A DNA stretch of 6,831 bases from UBA6770 sp965661115 (lineage in GTDB: Bacteria; Bacteroidota; Bacteroidia; Flavobacteriales_G; Salibacteraceae), in NCBI GenBank assembly GCA_965661115.1, contig CBFICO010000121.1, positions 1 to 6,831 on the forward strand, given 5' to 3'. Each line of letters starts with the position of its first letter. Position 1 is the stretch's first letter. This document shows positions 1 to 6,809 of this stretch, piece after piece. The position numbers and the translations under genes are program-made. Under the pieces are notes generated by a model that was not told where the DNA came from, did not search any database, and was given only the letters and a program-made list of their open reading frames with translations.

Positions 1-1368
1 TCTGGAATTAGAGGAACTATTGGAGGTGCACCTGGGCAAGGTCTCACACCTGTTGACACGGTAAAATTTGCTGCCGCATTCGGTACTTGGGTTCTTAAAA
101 GAAATGAAGGTGTAAAATCAAAAATTGTTATTGGGCGTGATGCTAGAATTTGTGGTGAGCTGGTTTCTAAATTGGTAGCTTCAACATTACAAGGTTTAGG
201 AATAGATGTGGTTGATTTAGGGTTAACAACAACGCCAACCGTTGAGGTAGCGGTGACCCACGAATCTGCTCAAGCTGGAATTATTTTAACGGCTAGTCAC
301 AACCCAATTCAATGGAATGCACTTAAGTTACTTAACGAAAAAGGTGAATTTATATCTGGTGAAGATGGAGCAGAGGTACTTGAACTTGCAGAATCAGAAA
401 GCTTTGAATTTGCCGAGGTAAAAAAGCTCGGAAAGTACTTGCAAAACGAGACCTACTTGCACAAGCACATCGATATGATACTAGCCATGGATTTGGTTCA
501 TGTTGAAGCAATCCGTAAAAAACAATTTAAAGTAGTGGTTGACGGTGTTAACTCTACCGGTGGTATTTACGTTCCTGCCTTGTTAAATGCTTTAGGAGTT
601 GAGGTGATTGAATTGCATTGTGTTCCTACTGGACATTTTGCACATAACCCTGAGCCATTACCAGAACATTTAACTGAAATTTCTAGTTTGGTGCGCAAAC
701 ACAATGCACATATGGGAATTGTAGTAGATCCTGACGTAGATCGTTTGGCATTTGTATGTGAGGACGGTGAAATGTTTGGAGAAGAATATACGTTGGTTGC
801 CATAGCGGATTATGTGTTGAGTCAAACTCCTGGAAACACGGTTTCAAATATGAGCTCAACGAGAGCACTTAGAGATGTTACCCAAAAACACGGTCAACAA
901 TACACTGCCTCATCAGTAGGAGAGGTAAACGTTGTAGCTAAAATGAAAGAAACCAATGCGGTTATCGGAGGGGAAGGTAATGGCGGTATTATTTATCCTG
1001 AGCTGCATTATGGAAGAGATGCTTTGGTGGGTATTGCGCTGTTCTTAACGCATTTGGCAAGAGAAAATAAAACGCTATCCATTCTAAAAGCGACCTATCC
1101 AAATTACCACATATCTAAAAACAAGATTGAGTTAACTCCAGAGATTGACGTGGATAACGTGTTGACTTCCATTCATAAGAAATACGGAAACTATCCTGTA
1201 AACACTGTTGACGGTGTTAAGATTGATTTCGATGAAGAGTGGGTACATTTAAGAAAATCGAATACCGAGCCAATCATCAGGATTTATACGGAAAGCGCTA
1301 GTGCGAATACGGCCAATAATTTGGCAAACAAAATCATTAGCGACATTAAGGAAATAATTAAAGGGTAA
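1..1368 (+). CDS. glmM: Phosphoglucosamine mutase / phosphomannomutase family protein (GlmM-like), 5'-truncated by the window edge
   Basis: This is an alpha-D-phosphohexomutase, most likely the cytosolic enzyme that interconverts glucosamine-6-phosphate and glucosamine-1-phosphate on the way to UDP-GlcNAc for peptidoglycan and LPS. The frame is open from base 1. Its first residues, SGIRGTIGG, are the family's N-terminal substrate/phosphate loop, so only about seven residues plus the start codon are missing; 455 residues are present. All four active-site loops are visible (window numbering): the phosphoserine loop TASHNP with Ser99, the Mg-binding loop DPDVDR at 243-248, the sugar-recognition loop GEGNGG at 324-329, and the C-terminal phosphate-binding loop RKSNTEP at 418-424. 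DPDVDR in place of the classical DGDGDR, and N in place of G in the SGTEP-type loop, are variants I associate with Bacteroidota members. The gene looks intact. Its stop shares one base with the next start (TAATG). GlmM versus phosphomannomutase specificity cannot be settled by motifs; GlmM is the usual assignment in this phylum. Confidence 0.9.
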   Translation, partial: SGIRGTIGGAPGQGLTPVDTVKFAAAFGTWVLKRNEGVKSKIVIGRDARICGELVSKLVASTLQGLGIDVVDLGLTTTPTVEVAVTHESAQAGIILTASHNPIQWNALKLLNEKGEFISGEDGAEVLELAESESFEFAEVKKLGKYLQNETYLHKHIDMILAMDLVHVEAIRKKQFKVVVDGVNSTGGIYVPALLNALGVEVIELHCVPTGHFAHNPEPLPEHLTEISSLVRKHNAHMGIVVDPDVDRLAFVCEDGEMFGEEYTLVAIADYVLSQTPGNTVSNMSSTRALRDVTQKHGQQYTASSVGEVNVVAKMKETNAVIGGEGNGGIIYPELHYGRDALVGIALFLTHLARENKTLSILKATYPNYHISKNKIELTPEIDVDNVLTSIHKKYGNYPVNTVDGVKIDFDEEWVHLRKSNTEPIIRIYTESASANTANNLANKIISDIKEIIKG

Positions 1369-2504
1369 TGGAAAGAAAGCAAGTTTATTTAGACAACGCA
1401 GCCACTACACCTATTGCACCAGAAGTAGTTGATGCCATGGTGCCAATCATGAAAGATTTTTTCGGGAACCCTTCATCAAGTCATGCATTTGGTAGAGCGG
1501 TTCGTGCTAAAATTGAATATTCGAGAAGATCGATAGCAAAACTCCTAAACGTTCAACCAAACGAATTAATTTTTACTTCTGGCGGAACAGAAGCGGACAA
1601 TATGGCTGTTCGCTGTTCCCTAAAGCATATGGGCCTAAAGCACGCCATAACAACTGATATTGAACACCACGCAGTTTTAGATACTGTAGAGGAGGTTTGC
1701 AAAGATTTAGACGTAAAACTTAGCAAGGTAAAGCTTACCGAAAAAGGTTATGTGGATCTTAATCACTTAGAAGAACTGCTAGCCAACAACGAGCGCACAT
1801 TCGTTTCTTTGATGCACGCTAATAACGAAATTGGTAACCTTATCAATTTGGATGAAGTAAGTGCAATCTGTGAGAAGTACAATGCGGTTTTTCATACCGA
1901 TACGGTGCAAACTATGGCGCATTATGCCTTTGATTTCTCAAAAACAAAGGTGCATTTTGCCACTTGCGCAGCGCATAAGTTTCACGGACCAAAAGGTGTT
2001 GGCTTTTTGTACATAAACAGCGATTTAAAAATTCCTTCGTTTATAACTGGCGGTGGTCAGGAAAGAGGCATGCGAGCGGGAACTGAAAATGTGTACGGTA
2101 TTGTCGGTTTAGCCAAAGCTATGGAAATAGCTTACGAAGATGTTGAAGGGCATGAGGCGCACGTTAAAGCCCTTAAATATCATATGATCGATCGTTTTGA
2201 AAAGGAATTACCAGGTGTAAGTTTTAATGGCGACCCAAAAGGAAATTCACTTTACACTGTTTTAAATGTGGCAATGCCGCCCACAGAAAAAGGTGGGATG
2301 TTGCTTTTTAATTTGGATATAAACGGTGTTGCTGCTTCCGGTGGAAGTGCTTGCAGTAGTGGTGCAGCGTTGGCTTCTCATGTGCTTACAGGTATTAAAG
2401 CAAACCCAGAAAATCCTGCGGTGCGTTTTTCATTTTCGAGATACACCACCAAAGAAGAGGTAGATTACGCAGTGGATTGCGTATTAGAATTTTACAATAG
2501 CTAG
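1368..2504 (+). CDS. Cysteine desulfurase, group I (IscS/NifS-like)
   Basis: This is a PLP-dependent class V aminotransferase-fold enzyme that takes sulfur from L-cysteine, giving alanine and an enzyme persulfide that feeds Fe-S cluster assembly and tRNA thiolation in the cytosol. The 378 residues match the usual family length. Visible landmarks are LDNAATTP at 8-15, the cofactor phosphate loop TSGGTEADN at 70-78, EHHAVLDT with the PLP-stacking His100, NNEIG at 152-156, and D178 and Q181 in HTDTVQ. The Schiff-base Lys204 sits in AHKFHGPKG, the catalytic Cys329 in SGGSACSSG, and a substrate-carboxylate-binding Arg353 in VRFSFSRYTT. A Cys followed closely by small residues in an intact mobile loop marks group I, not the SufS type. 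The ATG at 1368 overlaps the upstream TAA by one base, which fits translational coupling. No isc or suf genes are next to it, so IscS versus a dedicated tRNA-thiolation paralogue is undecided and no symbol is given. Confidence 0.95.
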   Translation: MERKQVYLDNAATTPIAPEVVDAMVPIMKDFFGNPSSSHAFGRAVRAKIEYSRRSIAKLLNVQPNELIFTSGGTEADNMAVRCSLKHMGLKHAITTDIEHHAVLDTVEEVCKDLDVKLSKVKLTEKGYVDLNHLEELLANNERTFVSLMHANNEIGNLINLDEVSAICEKYNAVFHTDTVQTMAHYAFDFSKTKVHFATCAAHKFHGPKGVGFLYINSDLKIPSFITGGGQERGMRAGTENVYGIVGLAKAMEIAYEDVEGHEAHVKALKYHMIDRFEKELPGVSFNGDPKGNSLYTVLNVAMPPTEKGGMLLFNLDINGVAASGGSACSSGAALASHVLTGIKANPENPAVRFSFSRYTTKEEVDYAVDCVLEFYNS

Positions 2505-2506
2505 TC

Positions 2507-4015
2507 TTGGAACGCATTAAGCATTACTGGAATACTCAACCCTTAGGGTTAATTCTGGTTGGTGCTTTTCTGGTTCGTCTTATATCTGTAATCTTTAGTA
2601 AAGGATACGGAATGCACGATGATCATTTTTTGATTATCGAAGCAGCTCAAAGTTGGGTAGATGGTAACGATTACAACAAATGGTTGCCGCAAAACCGCAC
2701 AGATGGGTCGCCAACAGGACATTCTTGGTTTTACGTAGGTTTACACTATTACTTCTTTAGTTTTCTGGAGTATATCGGAATTAATGGAGCGCAAACTAAA
2801 CTCTATTTTGTGCGACTGTTACATGCGCTTTGGTATTTATTGGCAATCAAATTTGCGTACCGAATTGCATTTAAATTAGAAGGTGAAGCGGTTGCCAAAT
2901 CAGTAGGGCTGTTTATGGCTTTTGTTTGGTTTACGCCAATAATGAGTGTGCGTAATCTTGTTGAGGTGGTTTGTTTAGTACCACTTATAGGGGCTTCTTG
3001 GTTCTTGGTGAAGGAAGAGTCAATAAGCTTGAAAAACCTGCTGTTTGCTGGACTTTTAATGGGAGTTTCGGTGTCTATTCGCTTCCAAACTATTTTCTTT
3101 TTGGGTGGAATTGGATTGGTTTTGTTGACTAAAAACATTTTTAAAGCCGCTGCTTTTGGAGTGTTTTTCTTGGTTTCGTTATTTGTTTGTCAAATAGGGG
3201 ATTTGTTTCTGTGGGGTACGCCATTTGCTGAGTTTACGGAGTACATTATGTATAACCTAGAAAACAAAACTACCTATGCTGTTCGGCCTTGGTATATGTA
3301 CTTCGGAACGCTTGCTGGCTTGCTTATACCTCCTTTTAGTCTGTTTTTGTTTGCTGGTTGGACCAAGGTATTCAAGAAAAAGTATGTAATGCTGGTTGTG
3401 CCTGCGCTCATTTTCTTTTTGTTTCACAGTTATTTCCCAAATAAGCAAGAGCGCTTTATCGTGCCGTTTATTCCGTATTTCATTTTGCTAGGCTGGATAG
3501 GTTGGCAGCAATTGCTTAAACAATACGCCGTAAAGCTTACTAAATTGAACCTGTATGGAATGCGTTTCTTTTGGGTATTAAACAGTGTGCTGTTACTGGC
3601 TATTTCTCCATCTTATTCAAAAAAGAGTAGAGTGGAGATTATGGAGTATTTCAGGACTGTAGAAGATTATAAAGGAATATTTGTAGAGCACACCATTGAA
3701 TATACGTGCCCTTTATTGCCAAAATACTACGCTGGCAAATGGTTTAGTCAGGTGCGACTTAAAAAAGGGTTGAAAAACGCGGAAATTATAAAGCTAAATA
3801 CCAGTATTCCACTAGAGCATCGCAAGAACTACGTAGTCTTTTTTCAAGATAGAGAGTTGGATAGTCGCGTTGCGTTTTTTGAGGAGAACTGTGCCTGTAC
3901 GCTTACTCAAAAGGCAGTTTTTGAACCCAGTTACCTGGATAAATTTGTGCATTGGCTAAATCCAGTGAACGATAATGAGACCGCATATGTTTATGCAATA
4001 AACTACAATAAATAA
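2507..4015 (+). CDS. Integral-membrane GT-C glycosyltransferase, Alg9/PIG-B (GT22) mannosyltransferase-like
   Basis: This 502-residue membrane protein probably moves a sugar from a polyprenyl-phosphate donor to an acceptor on the outer face of the inner membrane. About ten hydrophobic segments lie between roughly residues 13 and 365, followed by a soluble C-terminal part (about 375-502). Motifs resemble family GT22: an acidic first-loop motif, MHDDHF at 36-41 (Asp38/Asp39, like the HPDE motif of Alg9 enzymes), GDLFLWG at 231-237 (compare DS-x-F/Y-Y-G), PWYMYF at 261-266 (compare PWHWYF), and NKQERFIVP at 312-320 (compare HKEERFLxP). Together these favour GT22 over the ArnT-like GT39 family. 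The start is a TTG two bases after the preceding stop: an in-frame TAG at 2498 excludes an upstream start, and the first in-frame ATG (codon 36) would remove the first membrane segment and part of the catalytic motif. No Shine-Dalgarno sequence is evident. Donor and acceptor are unknown; the linkage to glmM suggests envelope glycan work, by inference only. Confidence 0.8.
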   Translation: MERIKHYWNTQPLGLILVGAFLVRLISVIFSKGYGMHDDHFLIIEAAQSWVDGNDYNKWLPQNRTDGSPTGHSWFYVGLHYYFFSFLEYIGINGAQTKLYFVRLLHALWYLLAIKFAYRIAFKLEGEAVAKSVGLFMAFVWFTPIMSVRNLVEVVCLVPLIGASWFLVKEESISLKNLLFAGLLMGVSVSIRFQTIFFLGGIGLVLLTKNIFKAAAFGVFFLVSLFVCQIGDLFLWGTPFAEFTEYIMYNLENKTTYAVRPWYMYFGTLAGLLIPPFSLFLFAGWTKVFKKKYVMLVVPALIFFLFHSYFPNKQERFIVPFIPYFILLGWIGWQQLLKQYAVKLTKLNLYGMRFFWVLNSVLLLAISPSYSKKSRVEIMEYFRTVEDYKGIFVEHTIEYTCPLLPKYYAGKWFSQVRLKKGLKNAEIIKLNTSIPLEHRKNYVVFFQDRELDSRVAFFEENCACTLTQKAVFEPSYLDKFVHWLNPVNDNETAYVYAINYNK

Positions 4016-4776
4016 TGCGTCTAACTTTTTTAGGAACAGGCACCTCGCAAGGAATTCCAGTAATAGGAAGTAAACACCCAGTGTGTTTATCAAAAGATTC
4101 AAAAGATAAACGCTTGCGGACCTCTGCATACCTTGAGGTAGAGGGTAAAAACATGGTTTTTGATACAGGTCCAGATTTTAGACAGCAAATGCTGAATAAC
4201 AACATTTCTAAGCTAGATGCGGTACTGTTTACCCATGAGCATAGAGATCATACGGCAGGTTTTGACGATATACGCCCGTTTAACTTTATGCAAAAGCGCG
4301 ATATGCCTGTGTATTGTTCGAGTAGGGTTGCAGAAGCTCTGCGAAGAGACTATGCCTACGTTTTTGAGGCTAATAAATATCCGGGTGCTCCAGGAGCGGT
4401 TATACACGAAATTGAGAATAAGCCTTTTCAGGTAGATGGGATTCAAGTAGTTCCAGTAGAGGTAATGCACATGAAATTACCCGTGTTCGGATTCCGTGTA
4501 AATGACTTGACCTACATTACCGACGCTAAAACAATTTCAGATAAAGAAAAAGAAAAGATAAAAGGTTCTAAAGTTTTGATATTAAATTGCTTAAGGATAG
4601 AAGAGCATTACTCACATTTTAATCTAAAAGAAGCGTTAGAATTGGTAGAAGAAGTGAAACCAGAACGAGCATTTTTCACTCATATCTCTCATTTATTGGG
4701 CTTTCACGAAGAAGTTTCTAAACAACTCCCTAATCATGTTAAACTTGCATACGATGGATTACAAATTGAAATTTAA
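4015..4776 (+). CDS. MBL-fold metallo-hydrolase, PhnP-like phosphodiesterase family
   Basis: This is a 253-residue cytosolic metallo-beta-lactamase-fold enzyme, probably a binuclear-metal phosphodiesterase. It opens with the fold's first strand, LTFLGTGTSQG (3-13). The metal site is THEHRDH at 73-79 (His74, His76, Asp78, His79), with His152 in VMHMK, Asp170 in YITDAKT, and His223 in THISH. HPVC followed by KDKRLRTSAYL, and LR...H..HF.L.EALEL near 193-210, are hallmarks of the PhnP-like branch, whose E. coli member hydrolyses 5-phosphoribosyl 1,2-cyclic phosphate in phosphonate breakdown. No other phn gene is nearby, so phosphonate catabolism is not supported and the true substrate is unknown. 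All expected ligands are present, so it should be active. The ATG overlaps the preceding TAA by one base (TAATG), and the 3' end runs 23 bases into the next gene. RNase Z and lactonase relatives are less likely because their accessory motifs are missing. Confidence 0.88.
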   Translation: MRLTFLGTGTSQGIPVIGSKHPVCLSKDSKDKRLRTSAYLEVEGKNMVFDTGPDFRQQMLNNNISKLDAVLFTHEHRDHTAGFDDIRPFNFMQKRDMPVYCSSRVAEALRRDYAYVFEANKYPGAPGAVIHEIENKPFQVDGIQVVPVEVMHMKLPVFGFRVNDLTYITDAKTISDKEKEKIKGSKVLILNCLRIEEHYSHFNLKEALELVEEVKPERAFFTHISHLLGFHEEVSKQLPNHVKLAYDGLQIEI

Positions 4777-6361
4777 AATACTTGCTGCACTGCTGTTGCC
4801 GATTTTCGTAACCGCGCAAACGTCAATTGATTTTGGATCGGTAAACGAAAAATCAAACAATGCAAAAAGCATTAGTTATAATTCCCAGACTTTTCCGAGT
4901 AATGCTAACGATTCTGTTTACGCTTATTTCACGATTATGGGTGGAGGTTTTTCGGAAGAAGCGTACACTGCTCCAGTAAAACAAGGTGATAAAGCAGGTG
5001 GTTCAAATCAAGTTCAAGTGAGTTTTGCGCCAAAGCAAAATGTTCAGCATAGCGGTTTGTGTTTGGTTGAAAGTGAGAATTCTGTGGTTTCAATTGTTGA
5101 ATTAACCGGGCAAGGAACTTTTTCTAACTCCTATTATAGTTCTACTCGAAATAAGTCGGAAGAGGCGCTTAAAACGGCTTTAAATACCCTTTTAAACAAT
5201 GGTACGGTTAGTTTGGGTTATAACCGAGCACGAGACAATATGTATTCATCTATTGATAATGTAGGCGGAAAAGTAGAGTGTGTGTACACTGGGAAAAAGG
5301 CAACTTTTAATACGCGTTCAGGAGCAAATGGCGCAGGCTTTAACTGTGAGCATACCTATCCTCAGGGGTTCTTTAGTAGTGTTGATCCTGAAAAATCTGA
5401 CATTCACCATCTGTTTCCTACTACTACAACATCTAATAGTAGAAGAGGAAATGACGAGTTTGGTGTGGTTTCAAATGCGTCTTGGCAAGATGGTGGTTCA
5501 AAGTCGGGTGGTAGAAAGTTTGAGCCGCGTGATGTTCATAAAGGAGCAGTTGCGCGTTCTATGATGTATTTTGTATTACGTCACGGTGATTTTAACGATA
5601 ACGGAACGCCGTTTTTGAGTAAGCAAGAAAGTGTGTTAAGGCAATGGCATACCACGTTTGCTGTGTCGCTAAAAGAAAAAGATAGAAACGATGCTATTTT
5701 CGCTTTGCAGAAAAATAGAAGTCCTTTTGTGGACTATCCGCAATTGCTTAATCGTATCTCAAAAATCTCTGGAAATTCAGTTGCTGCTGTAAAAACTAGC
5801 ATTCAGTTCAGTAGAAATCTGCGCGACATGAATGTAGGTGCAATTGACACTGCAACCCTGCAAGCTGTAATCTACAATAATGGTAATCGAGATGTTTCTA
5901 TTGGTGCTTTAAAATTTGAAAAGGGTGAGCTTGCACTGAGAAATTCAATTACACTACCCGCTACCATAAAACCGAATGAGTATCTGGTAATAAGATTTGG
6001 AGTTGCTGGCGCTAGCAACAACGATTTTGACGATAATCTGATCATTGAATCAAATGTTCCGGGTAAAACTGCGCTAAAATTCAATTATACGGGTAGTGGA
6101 GAAGGGAATAGTATTGGTGAGTTTGAAAGTGTTAGTATAAAAATCTACCCCAATCCAGTTCAAGATCAACTTTATGTAAGTAATTCAAGTTTTGCTCAGT
6201 TTAGTGAGTTTGTAATTTACGATGCGCTAGGAAATAAGGTGCAGCAAGGTATCTTGAATCAACAATCAATTGAAGTAACAGATTTAAAACCTTCTGTTTA
6301 TTTTGTTGTAGTTATAGAAAACGGAGCTGTGCTTTTTCAGCAACGTTTTGTAAAACAATAG
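4754..6361 (+). CDS. Secreted endonuclease I family nuclease with Ig-like (choice-of-anchor D type) domains and a T9SS C-terminal sorting domain
   Basis: This is an exported nuclease, likely released or surface-anchored by the type IX system to degrade extracellular DNA or RNA. From the ATG at 4754 it has 535 residues: a signal peptide at 1-21 or 22 (basic start, hydrophobic core, VTA|Q), a beta-rich domain at about 24-121 (IDFGSVN ... VSFAPK ... ELTGQG), and a nuclease domain at about 125-340. A second similar beta domain follows at about 348-448 (NVGAIDT ... NNGN ... IESN ... YTGSG). The T9SS type A tail starts at IYPNPVQDQLYV (464-475). Nuclease motifs are NCEHTYPQ with the putative general base His200, DIHHLFP, SNSRRGN with Asn228 and Arg231, and FEPRDVHKG with Glu257 as likely metal ligand, matching the Vvn/EndA/Bsn superfamily. 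Cys176 and Cys198 could form a disulfide (inference). An in-frame ATG at 4736 would add six residues; I prefer 4754 because it gives a standard signal peptide and a shorter overlap with the hydrolase gene. Confidence 0.92.
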   Translation: MDYKLKFKILAALLLPIFVTAQTSIDFGSVNEKSNNAKSISYNSQTFPSNANDSVYAYFTIMGGGFSEEAYTAPVKQGDKAGGSNQVQVSFAPKQNVQHSGLCLVESENSVVSIVELTGQGTFSNSYYSSTRNKSEEALKTALNTLLNNGTVSLGYNRARDNMYSSIDNVGGKVECVYTGKKATFNTRSGANGAGFNCEHTYPQGFFSSVDPEKSDIHHLFPTTTTSNSRRGNDEFGVVSNASWQDGGSKSGGRKFEPRDVHKGAVARSMMYFVLRHGDFNDNGTPFLSKQESVLRQWHTTFAVSLKEKDRNDAIFALQKNRSPFVDYPQLLNRISKISGNSVAAVKTSIQFSRNLRDMNVGAIDTATLQAVIYNNGNRDVSIGALKFEKGELALRNSITLPATIKPNEYLVIRFGVAGASNNDFDDNLIIESNVPGKTALKFNYTGSGEGNSIGEFESVSIKIYPNPVQDQLYVSNSSFAQFSEFVIYDALGNKVQQGILNQQSIEVTDLKPSVYFVVVIENGAVLFQQRFVKQ

Positions 6362-6364
6362 AGG
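6360..6364 (+). promoter_or_regulatory. Possible Shine-Dalgarno sequence for msrB
   Basis: AGAGG lies seven bases before the ATG at 6372 and overlaps the TAG stop of the nuclease gene. It is the only purine-rich, anti-SD-like stretch at a sensible spacing among the five gene junctions in the window. Bacteroidota often initiate without a Shine-Dalgarno sequence, so this may be coincidence. Confidence 0.35.
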
Positions 6365-6371
6365 TTTTATT

Positions 6372-6809
6372 ATGAATTGGAAGGATGTAATGCATTATGC
6401 TACAAAAGGGAACTTAACTCCAGAAAAAAGAGTTGAAAAGACCGAAGAAGAGTGGCGAAATCAACTGACGGAAGAACAATACAGAATTACTAGACAAAAA
6501 GGGACTGAGCGCGCATTTAGCTCTGATGCATGCGTCATTTTTGAACCTGGTATATACCAATGTGTTTGTTGCGGTACTGATTTGTTTGATGCAAATACTA
6601 AGTTTGATAGCGGAACTGGTTGGCCTTCTTTTACTGAACCAAGAAAGGATAATGTAATTGGGCACCACGTTGATAAAACCTACGGTATGGTAAGGGTTGA
6701 AACAACTTGTAATGTTTGTGATGCGCATTTAGGACATGTGTTTCCTGATGGTCCAGAGCCTTCTGGGTTGCGCTTTTGTTTGAATGCCGAGGCGTTGGTT
6801 AAGAAGTGA
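6372..6809 (+). CDS. msrB: Peptide-methionine (R)-S-oxide reductase MsrB
   Basis: This enzyme reduces the R-epimer of methionine sulfoxide in oxidised proteins, using a catalytic cysteine that thioredoxin normally regenerates. The 145 residues form a complete single-domain MsrB. There is a short N-terminal extension, then EEEWRNQLTEEQYRITRQKGTERAFS (family N-terminal motif, about 25-50). The structural zinc site comes from C64-x-x-C67 (CVCC) and C113-x-x-C116 (CNVC). The substrate-site motif GTGWPSF is at 81-87, HLGHVFPDGP at 119-128, and the catalytic Cys136 in RFCLNA. The resolving cysteine found in the GCGWPSF position of some MsrBs is Thr82 here; Cys54 or Cys66 could substitute, or Cys136 may be reduced directly (inference). 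No signal peptide is seen, so it should act in the cytosol. No MsrA domain is fused. It starts 10 bases after the nuclease stop and ends the likely operon as far as the window shows. Confidence 0.96.
   Translation: MNWKDVMHYATKGNLTPEKRVEKTEEEWRNQLTEEQYRITRQKGTERAFSSDACVIFEPGIYQCVCCGTDLFDANTKFDSGTGWPSFTEPRKDNVIGHHVDKTYGMVRVETTCNVCDAHLGHVFPDGPEPSGLRFCLNAEALVKK

Noticed and set aside
172..174. TTG codon as a possible start of the mutase gene
   Set aside because: The same frame is open back to base 1 and encodes the conserved SGIRGTIGG loop and following helix, so the gene begins before the window.
567..868. Open frames on the minus strand inside the mutase gene
   Set aside because: They lie opposite a well-conserved coding region, resemble no family I know, and have no independent start context.
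2803..3448. Minus-strand open frames opposite the glycosyltransferase gene
   Set aside because: Their Lys/Thr/Asn-rich translations are what the complement of a hydrophobic membrane-protein gene produces; they are shadow frames.
2507..4015. Assignment of the membrane transferase to ArnT-like GT39
   Set aside because: The acidic loop after the first helix is shared by both families, but the PWYMYF and NKQERF motifs fit GT22 better.
4213..4470. Alternative frames on both strands within the hydrolase gene
   Set aside because: The hydrolase frame carries the full set of metal-binding motifs across this region, and the alternatives show no recognisable domain.
6414..6728. Minus-strand open frame opposite msrB
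   Set aside because: The + strand encodes every MsrB motif here, and the antisense translation has no family resemblance.
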